NCBI GenBank assembly: GCA_035906235.1 | Contig: JAMIFN010000108.1 | Span: forward strand, 1 to 5,966 | Source: JAMIFN01 sp035906235 | Lineage (GTDB): Bacteria; Pseudomonadota; Gammaproteobacteria; Burkholderiales; Burkholderiaceae_C | Reading direction: 5' to 3' | DNA length: 5,966 nt | Shown here: piece by piece, positions 1-5,090 of the stretch | How the letters are laid out: every line of letters begins with the position of its first letter | Numbering within the stretch: position 1 is the first letter of the stretch | Notes under the pieces: generated by a model | What the model was told of the DNA's origin: nothing | Seen by the model: the letters and a program-made list of their open reading frames with translations, nothing else | Databases searched by the model: none | Program-made: the position numbers and the translations under genes

Positions 1-870
1 ATAGCGCAGGAGCAGACTGGCGCTGGCCGAGGACAAGCCAGAGCCTAGGCCGTTAGCCAGATCGCTTTTGCCATAAAAATTCGTCTCAATGCTGGGCTGT
101 AAAAAGAGCCGTTGACTCAAGGCCAAGTCGTAATCACCGCCCAAACGCAGGGCGCTGCGCCCGCCCTCGCCGAGATAGGCTTTGGCATGGACTTCAAACC
201 AATACGGCGCCAGGCCTTGCACGCCAAAAGCCAGCCATTGGCGATTGGCGCCCTCATTTTTATCTAGGCGAATACCTAAATGGCTGTCCCAAAAAGGGGC
301 GATAGCGCGGCTCCACAGCACTTCATTGCTGGCCTCTTGCAGTTTCCCGTTTTCGGCATGGCCTTCGCTTTGCAGTAGCAAGCGGTTATAGCTGCTGCCC
401 CAACTCCACTGCCCATCAAACTGCAAACTGGGCTTGCCCGCAGCGGCTTTGCCCCAGTCCAAACGATCGACCAGCAGCGTGGCATAGGGGTGCTCATCAC
501 CTAGGTGATAACGCGTTAAAGCATAGGGGCCGCTGCCACGCACATAGCCATCGGCGTAAGCATGGGGGTCGCGCAAGTCATCCGCCGATTCATGCTGGGC
601 GGGTTGGGCTGCTGGCGCCTCTACTTCTGTAGCGGACGGCGCATGTCCCGCATGGCTGTCATGGCCTGCATGCCCAACTTCTGGCATGGCTACTTCCGGC
701 TCTTGGTGTGCGGCCGGCATGGCATGCCCATGATGGTGGTTTTGCGCCAGTGCGGGCAGGCTAGCAAAAAAACATAAGGCGAAGGCACTGGACATCTTCC
801 AACTGAATTTCAGGCTGTGTCTATGCGTTTGCATAGGGGTCTGCAGATCGGTGTTCATACGGGTCTTCAT
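1..870 (-). CDS. copB: Copper resistance protein B, outer membrane (partial, C-terminus missing)
   Basis: CopB is an outer-membrane protein of copAB-type copper resistance operons, thought to form a beta-barrel that binds or sequesters copper. I translated 290 residues from the ATG at 870 to the left edge with no stop. Residues about 21-42 form a signal peptide ending in SLPALA, followed by a His/Met-rich stretch at about 44-93 (NHHHGHAM, GHAGHDSHAGHA). The CopB-typical motif RDPHAYADGY follows at about 100-109, then alternating barrel-like strands. The last residues read LLLRY. By comparison with the family about 45-50 residues are missing beyond the window. The start is uncertain: in-frame ATGs also lie at 858, 834 and 795. 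I chose 870 because a purine-rich AAGAAAG lies upstream, while 858 and 834 have no visible Shine-Dalgarno and the GGAAG before 795 sits too close to that ATG. The gene lies 72 bp downstream of copA on the same strand, so co-transcription is likely. Confidence 0.93.
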   Translation of the reverse strand, partial: MKTRMNTDLQTPMQTHRHSLKFSWKMSSAFALCFFASLPALAQNHHHGHAMPAAHQEPEVAMPEVGHAGHDSHAGHAPSATEVEAPAAQPAQHESADDLRDPHAYADGYVRGSGPYALTRYHLGDEHPYATLLVDRLDWGKAAAGKPSLQFDGQWSWGSSYNRLLLQSEGHAENGKLQEASNEVLWSRAIAPFWDSHLGIRLDKNEGANRQWLAFGVQGLAPYWFEVHAKAYLGEGGRSALRLGGDYDLALSQRLFLQPSIETNFYGKSDLANGLGSGLSSASASLLLRY

Positions 871-920
871 AGCGGTACTTTCTTGTTGTCGTAGCGGCCT
901 GCGCTGAGGCCATCGCTGGA

Positions 921-937
921 TGCTGCCCGAGGCAGCA
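921..937 (-). other. Short perfect hairpin between copA and copB
   Basis: TGCTGCC (921-927) and GGCAGCA (931-937) form a 7-bp perfect stem with a 3-nt CGA loop. It starts 6 bases past the copA stop codon in the direction of transcription. No T-run follows on the copA strand, so it does not look like an intrinsic terminator. It could slow RNA decay from the 3' end, set a processing site or tune copA versus copB levels. That role is inference only. Confidence 0.45.
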
Positions 938-942
938 AGGGC

Positions 943-2763
943 TCAAGCTGTCACCACGACTTCGCGGAACATGCCCATATCCATATGGAACATCAGATGG
1001 CAATGCCAGACCCAACGCCCCAGCGCGTCGGCCGTGAGCAGAAAGCTGATGCGTTGCGCGGGCTGCACCGGAATGGTGTGCCGGCGGGCTTGAAACAAGC
1101 CCTGGTCGGTTTCCAGCTCTTGCCACATGCCGTGCAAATGCATGGGGTGGGTCATCATGGTGTCGTTGTGCAAAATCACGCGCACACGCTCGCCATACTG
1201 AAAATGCACGGGGCTGGATTGGCCAAACTCCAAGCCATCAAACTGCCAAGCGTAGCGCTCCATATTGCCTGTCAGGTGCAGTTCGATTTCGCGCTCAGCG
1301 CCACGCGGGTCTAGGGCGCCGCCTAGGGTGTGCAAATCGGCCTGCGTCAGCACGCGCCTGCCGTTATCGCGCAAGCCCACGCCGGGGTCGTCTAAATTAG
1401 TGCGCGGGGTATCCACGCGCGCATCCACGCCAGGGCCAAACTCGCTGCGCGCATGGCGCACTTTGCGCCTAGGGATAGCCAGAGGGTTGGCCGCCATCGC
1501 TCCATGGTTCATCGCTCCATGGTTCATCGCTCCATGGTTCATCGCCCCGTGATTCATCGCTCCATGATTCATCGCCCCATGTGCCATTCCAGCCATGCTG
1601 CCATGCTCCATCGCCCCCATCATGTCCGTCATGCTGAGCCATTGCACCGCGTCCAGCGCCGGTACTGGCGCGCTTAAACCGGCGCGAGTCGCCAGCGTGC
1701 CACGGGCGTAGCCGCTGCGATCCATGCTTTGCGCAAAAATGGTGTGGGCATCATCCACCGGTTGCACCAAAACATCGTAGGTTTCGCCTGGGCCAAAACG
1801 GAACTCATCCACCGACACAGGCTCTAGCGCCACACCATCTACCGCCACCACTTTCAGCTTCAGGCCAGGAATGTGCACATCGTAGAAAGTGTGCCCCGCC
1901 GCATTGATAAAGCGCAGCAGCACGGTCTCGCCTTTAGCAAACAAGCCCGTCCAGTTGGCCGCTGGCGTTTGGCCGTTCATTAAATAAGTCAAAGCCATGG
2001 CCGAGACATCGGCCAAGTCGGTCGGGCTCATGCGCATCTGGTTCCACATTTGCCGCATATCGCTGGCGGTCTTCAGGCCATAACGACGCACATCTTGCGC
2101 AAAGCGCAGGGCCGTGGGCTGGTTTTGGTTGTAATAGCCGCCGTGTTTGCGCAAATTCATCATGATGCGCATGGGGTCGGTATCGCTCCAATCGGATAGC
2201 TGCACCACAAAATCACGATCGGCGCGGATGCGCTGGCTGTCATCCGCCGGGTCGATGATGATGGCGCCGTACAAGCCCGTCAGCTCCTGCATGGCCGAAT
2301 GCGAGTGATACCAGTAAGTACCGTGCTGCTGCACCTTGAATTGGTAGGTAAAAGTCTCGCCGGGCTTGATGCCCGCAAAGCTAACCCCAGGCACCCCATC
2401 CATTTGATAGGGCAACAAAATCCCGTGCCAGTGAATAGAGGTATCTTCTGCCAGCAAATTTTTTACACGAATGGTGACGACCTCGCCTTCGCGCCAGCGC
2501 AGCGTCGGGCCAGGCAGGCTGCCATTGATCAAAGTCGCCATGCTGGGTTTGCCCGTCACATTCACCGTGGCGGCGCTCAGCACCAAATCAAAACTATTGC
2601 CTCTCAGCTCTTGCGCTTGACCGCTGTGGCTGCTGGCGTTTTGCGCCCGGGCATGGGGGGGCAATGCGCCCAGCCCCAGCAGCAGTCCGCTGGCGGCCAC
2701 GCTTTGCACAAAACGCCGCCTAGGCAAGGCGGGAGAAAGAGAGGAGGCGGTCACATTAGGCAT
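943..2763 (-). CDS. copA: Copper resistance protein A, periplasmic multicopper oxidase
   Basis: CopA/PcoA-family multicopper oxidase, 606 residues, acting in the periplasm, where family members bind copper and oxidise Cu(I) to Cu(II). A Tat signal (RRRFVQSV, residues 15-22, then a hydrophobic stretch and an ARAQ cleavage-like site near 40) implies export of the folded protein. All copper ligands are visible: HWHG (111-114), YHSHS (152-156), HPMHLHG (539-545) and HCHLMFHMDMGM (587-598). Cys588, His539, His593 and Met598 would form the type 1 site, and the eight other His the trinuclear centre. A Met/His-rich linker (about 378-423) contains five AMNHG units. The frame stays open for 73 more codons upstream to 2982, but that extension crosses the divergent promoter region and antisense copR. 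The start at 2763 puts the twin arginines in the usual place. The ribosome binding site is weak (GGA about 8 nt upstream). copA leads the copAB operon, divergent from copRS. Confidence 0.96.
   Translation of the reverse strand: MPNVTASSLSPALPRRRFVQSVAASGLLLGLGALPPHARAQNASSHSGQAQELRGNSFDLVLSAATVNVTGKPSMATLINGSLPGPTLRWREGEVVTIRVKNLLAEDTSIHWHGILLPYQMDGVPGVSFAGIKPGETFTYQFKVQQHGTYWYHSHSAMQELTGLYGAIIIDPADDSQRIRADRDFVVQLSDWSDTDPMRIMMNLRKHGGYYNQNQPTALRFAQDVRRYGLKTASDMRQMWNQMRMSPTDLADVSAMALTYLMNGQTPAANWTGLFAKGETVLLRFINAAGHTFYDVHIPGLKLKVVAVDGVALEPVSVDEFRFGPGETYDVLVQPVDDAHTIFAQSMDRSGYARGTLATRAGLSAPVPALDAVQWLSMTDMMGAMEHGSMAGMAHGAMNHGAMNHGAMNHGAMNHGAMNHGAMAANPLAIPRRKVRHARSEFGPGVDARVDTPRTNLDDPGVGLRDNGRRVLTQADLHTLGGALDPRGAEREIELHLTGNMERYAWQFDGLEFGQSSPVHFQYGERVRVILHNDTMMTHPMHLHGMWQELETDQGLFQARRHTIPVQPAQRISFLLTADALGRWVWHCHLMFHMDMGMFREVVVTA
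1501..1575 (-). repeat. Five-copy 15-bp in-frame tandem repeat in copA (AMNHG units)
   Basis: There are five head-to-tail 15-bp units at 1501, 1516, 1531, 1546 and 1561. The first three are identical (TCCATGGTTCATCGC on the plus strand). The fourth differs at two positions and the fifth at one. On the copA strand each unit encodes AMNHG, and a sixth degenerate unit follows at 1576-1590. The period is a multiple of three, so gain or loss of units keeps the frame. Met and His are Cu(I)/Cu(II) ligands, so the repeat probably adds copper-binding sites to the oxidase linker. Confidence 0.97.
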
Positions 2764-2833
2764 GGCAGTCCAGAAGAAAAATAAAACCTGCGCCGATTGT
2801 GCCCAACCCGTCCCACAAAGTGCCAACTGCCAG

Positions 2834-2856
2834 ATTACAAATCCGTCATGTGACAA
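2834..2856. promoter_or_regulatory. Candidate CopR-binding half-sites (cop box-like)
   Basis: TTACAA (2835-2840) and TGACAA (2851-2856) are near-identical direct repeats 16 bp apart, read as TTGTCA and TTGTAA on the copA strand. Between and overlapping them, GTCATGTGAC (2845-2854) is an inverted repeat with GTCA/TGAC arms and a 2-bp centre. Regulators of the CopR/CusR/PcoR group recognise TGACA/TTACA-type half-sites, so this is the best operator candidate in the gap. The 16-bp spacing is not the 10-11 bp common for OmpR-type direct repeats, which lowers confidence. Confidence 0.45.
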
Positions 2857-2878
2857 GCGCCGCCAAAGCCAGCACAAT
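2850..2878 (+). promoter_or_regulatory. Predicted sigma-70 promoter of copRS
   Basis: GTGACA (2850-2855, five of six matches to TTGACA) is followed after exactly 17 bp by CACAAT (2873-2878, four of six matches to TATAAT). Transcription would begin near 2885, only a few bases before the copR ATG at 2888, giving a leaderless or nearly leaderless mRNA. No Shine-Dalgarno is visible before that ATG, which fits. The -35 element overlaps the candidate CopR half-site, compatible with autoregulation. Confidence 0.4.
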
Positions 2879-2887
2879 GCCGCCCTT

Positions 2888-3577
2888 ATGAAAATTCTTT
2901 TAGTCGAAGACGAAAGCAAATTGGCGCAATACCTGAGCGAGGGCTTGCGCGAAGAAGGCTTTGTGCTGGATGTAGTAGGCAATGGCTTAGACGGCCTGCA
3001 TTTAGCACTGGAGGGCGCTTACGATGCCATCGTGCTCGATCGCATGTTGCCCGGGCTAGATGGCCTGGCCGTGCTGACCGCCCTGCGCAGCAAAAAATCC
3101 ACACCCGTGTTGATGCTGACGGCCATGGGTCGGGTGGAAGACCGCGTGACGGGGCTGCAAGCCGGCGCTGATGATTACCTGCTCAAGCCCTTTGCTTTTT
3201 CTGAACTGGTGGCGCGGCTGCAAGCGCTGGTGCGGCGTGCGGCGCCTGCCTCCCCCAGCTCTGGCGATACGCTGCGTCTGAAATTGGCCGATTTAGAACT
3301 GGATTTGCTGCGCCGCAAAGCCAGCCGCGCAGGGCAAAACTTGGATTTAACCGCACAGGAGTTCACGCTGCTGACCCTATTTCTGCGCAAAAAAGGGCGC
3401 ATCCTCTCGCGCACCGAACTAGCCGAGCAAGTGTGGGATATGCACTTTGACAGCCAAACCAATGTGGTTGAGGTCGCCGTGCGGCGCTTGCGTAGCAAGC
3501 TCGATGCGCCCTTTAACACGCCGCTGCTGCACACCGTGCGCGGCATGGGCTATGTGCTGGAGCTGCGCGCGCCATGA
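2888..3577 (+). CDS. copR: Copper-responsive OmpR/PhoB-family response regulator
   Basis: A 229-residue two-domain response regulator of the CopR/CusR/PcoR type, a cytoplasmic transcription factor expected to activate copAB when phosphorylated by CopS. The receiver domain spans about 1-117: acidic pocket E7/D8, phosphoacceptor D51 in VLDRMLPG, T78 in MLTA, and K100 followed by P101. The C-terminal winged-helix DNA-binding domain spans about 128-226, with recognition helix NVVEVAVRRLRSKL (192-205) and wing TVRGMGYVL. I chose the ATG at 2888 because MKILLVEDE is the standard N-terminus of the family. An in-frame ATG at 2762 would add 42 residues with no family counterpart, spanning the copA promoter region. 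The stop overlaps the copS start (ATGA). No clear ribosome binding site precedes the start. Confidence 0.95.
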   Translation: MKILLVEDESKLAQYLSEGLREEGFVLDVVGNGLDGLHLALEGAYDAIVLDRMLPGLDGLAVLTALRSKKSTPVLMLTAMGRVEDRVTGLQAGADDYLLKPFAFSELVARLQALVRRAAPASPSSGDTLRLKLADLELDLLRRKASRAGQNLDLTAQEFTLLTLFLRKKGRILSRTELAEQVWDMHFDSQTNVVEVAVRRLRSKLDAPFNTPLLHTVRGMGYVLELRAP

Positions 3578-4932
3578 AGAAGCACACCACCCACTGGTCA
3601 TTGGCACGCCAGCAATGGCTGGGCTTGGCCGCGCTCAGCCTGCTGGGTTTAGCCCTAGTTTCCTGCGTGGTTTATGCCATGACAGCTGGGCATTTGCAGG
3701 CCAGACAGCAAGAATCTTTGCAAAACATGAGCCGCCTTGTCAGCCATTTACTGCAGGAGCAAAGCGCAGACAAAACCACCGGTGAGGCGTCAGATGTCAG
3801 CGCATTACTGACGCGCCTAGATGAGCATTTTTCAGGCCACGCCGATTTAGCGCTGAATATCTGGGACGAAAAGGGGCAGCTGCGCTACCGCAGCCAGCAC
3901 CAACTGCCCGCCGCTCAAGCCGCAAGCTGGGATTTCGCTGTGGCTGCGCCACTGGCAACAGGCGGCAGCTGGCATGCCCGCCTGCAACAAGACCAAAAAC
4001 CCGACGCGCAATTGCTGCGCCAGCTGCGCTGGATTTTGCTGGCCAGCTCTTTGATGGGCGTAGCCGTTTTTGCCTTTGGCGGCCTGTGGCTGATACGGCG
4101 CCTGCTGCGGCCGCTGGCCGCTTTGCAGCGCCAGGTGCAAGGGCTGGATATCGGCCAACTGACCCAGCGCCTAGATGCCACCGAACAGCCCGAAGAATTG
4201 CAGGCGCTGGTGCAGCAATTTAACGCCCTGCTGCAACGCATACAGGCCGCCTATGCGCAGCTCGACGGCTTCAATGCCGATGTCGCGCATGAGCTCAACA
4301 CCCCGCTTGCAACCTTGATCACCAGCACCGAACTGGCTTTGCGCAAACCGCGCGAGGCGCAAGCGCTGCTTGAATTGCTGGGTGTGCAGCTGGAAGAATT
4401 ACAACGGGTCTCGGCCATGGTCAAAGACATGCTTTTTCTGGCACAGGCCGATCGGGGTGCCAAGGCTAGGCGCAGCCCTGTTGCCAGCCTGCGCGCGCTG
4501 GCGCAATCGGTAGCCGACTATCACGAAGCTACCTTTGCCGAGGCCGAGCTAGAACTGCTCATCGTGGGCGAGGCCAGCGGCAATTTTGACCCACCCTTGC
4601 TCAAACGCGCCCTCTCTAATCTACTGAGCAACGCCTGCCGCTACGCCCTGCCTGGCTCTCTGGTCGAAATCCGTATCGCGCCCCTAGAGCCGAATCAAGT
4701 GCGCCTGAGCGTCAGCAATCTCAGCTCTAGCGGGACAGAAATTAAGCCCCAGGATTTGCCGCGCATTTTTGATCGGCTCTACCGCAGCGATAGCGCGCGC
4801 AGCCAGCCCGGCAGCCACCACGGCCTAGGCCTGAGCATCGTCGCCGCCGTGGCACGGATGCACGCAGGCCAGCCTTTGGCGCACAGCGCAGCAGGCCAAA
4901 CCGAGGTCGGCATGGTGCTGCGCATACTTTAA
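3574..4932 (+). CDS. copS: Copper-sensing membrane histidine kinase
   Basis: A 452-residue sensor kinase of the heavy-metal (CusS/CopS/PcoS) group, partner of CopR, in the inner membrane. Order of parts: TM1 about 13-36; a short periplasmic sensor about 37-150 with several His (40, 58, 85, 89, 109, 134); TM2 about 151-175; HAMP linker about 176-230; dimerisation/phosphotransfer helix with H239 in ADVAHELNTPL; ATPase domain with N box NLLSNACRYA (349-358), the F-box-like segment LPRIFDRLYRSD and a G2 box HHGLGLSIV (415-423). The usual DxGxG G1 motif is absent. The equivalent stretch reads VSNLSSSGTEI, near the VxNxG form seen in this subgroup but with extra serines. It overlaps copR by 4 bp (ATGA), which suggests translational coupling, and a GGAG lies 11 bases upstream of the start. 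That it senses copper is inferred from its neighbours copA and copB. Confidence 0.93.
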   Translation: MKKHTTHWSLARQQWLGLAALSLLGLALVSCVVYAMTAGHLQARQQESLQNMSRLVSHLLQEQSADKTTGEASDVSALLTRLDEHFSGHADLALNIWDEKGQLRYRSQHQLPAAQAASWDFAVAAPLATGGSWHARLQQDQKPDAQLLRQLRWILLASSLMGVAVFAFGGLWLIRRLLRPLAALQRQVQGLDIGQLTQRLDATEQPEELQALVQQFNALLQRIQAAYAQLDGFNADVAHELNTPLATLITSTELALRKPREAQALLELLGVQLEELQRVSAMVKDMLFLAQADRGAKARRSPVASLRALAQSVADYHEATFAEAELELLIVGEASGNFDPPLLKRALSNLLSNACRYALPGSLVEIRIAPLEPNQVRLSVSNLSSSGTEIKPQDLPRIFDRLYRSDSARSQPGSHHGLGLSIVAAVARMHAGQPLAHSAAGQTEVGMVLRIL

Positions 4933-4949
4933 AAACAGGAGCTGCTCAG

Positions 4950-4995
4950 GCAGATTTTGTGCGGATTTTCTTCATTTTCACCCCTAAAAATCTGC
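4950..4995. repeat. Inverted repeat in the convergent copS / NYN-gene spacer
   Basis: GCAGATTTT (4950-4958) and AAAATCTGC (4987-4995) form a perfect 9-bp inverted repeat with a 28-nt loop. It sits in the 158-bp gap between copS (ends 4932) and the convergent NYN gene (ends 5091). A related copy, GCGGATTTTC, lies at 4961-4970 inside the loop. It could be a loose bidirectional terminator or part of a dispersed intergenic repeat. The long loop and lack of a T-run right after the right arm argue against a classical rho-independent terminator. I see nothing else definite in 4996-5090. Confidence 0.4.
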
Positions 4996-5090
4996 GGCTG
5001 CATCGCTTACTCAGCAAAGTCGTACGGGTATAAGCGGGCAAAAAATGACTTGCGCCCTCTACATGGGTGCCGACTGAACTTAGCTTAACT

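Larger units (their letters stand above)
2764..2887. promoter_or_regulatory. Divergent copA / copR control region
   Basis: These 124 bp separate the divergent starts of copA (2763, minus) and copR (2888, plus), so they must hold the promoters of both operons unless copR is read from further upstream. On the copA strand the left part is T-rich (TTTTATTTTT at about 2778-2787). A weak copA promoter could be TTGGGC, 17 bp, TATTTT, but the match is poor and I would not rely on it. Half-site-like elements lie in the middle-right part and are listed separately. I see no small gene or riboswitch-like fold here. Confidence 0.8.

Noticed and set aside
921..937. Intrinsic terminator after copA
   Set aside because: There is a stem but no T-run on the copA strand, and copB follows immediately on the same strand.
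821..1126. Minus-strand 101-codon frame across the copA/copB junction
   Set aside because: It overlaps the end of copA and the start of copB in another frame, and both of those are firmly supported by motifs.
1501..1575. CRISPR-like array
   Set aside because: The 15-bp units are directly adjacent with no spacers, and they are translated in frame in copA.
1453..1677. Plus-strand frames with repeated HRSMV or APWFI units
   Set aside because: They are antisense readings of the copA 15-bp repeat. Their apparent periodicity comes from the repeat, and copA's copper ligands prove the minus-strand frame.
2762..2887. Longer CopR start at 2762
   Set aside because: It adds 42 residues without family counterpart before the standard MKILLVEDE N-terminus and would cover the copA promoter region.
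2764..2982. Longer CopA start giving 679 residues
   Set aside because: The extra 73 residues cross the divergent promoter region and run antisense to the start of copR. The Tat motif is correctly placed only with the start at 2763.
3175..4463. Several minus-strand frames opposite copR and copS
   Set aside because: They are antisense shadows typical of GC-rich coding sequence, with low-complexity composition and no domain, while copR and copS have full motif sets.
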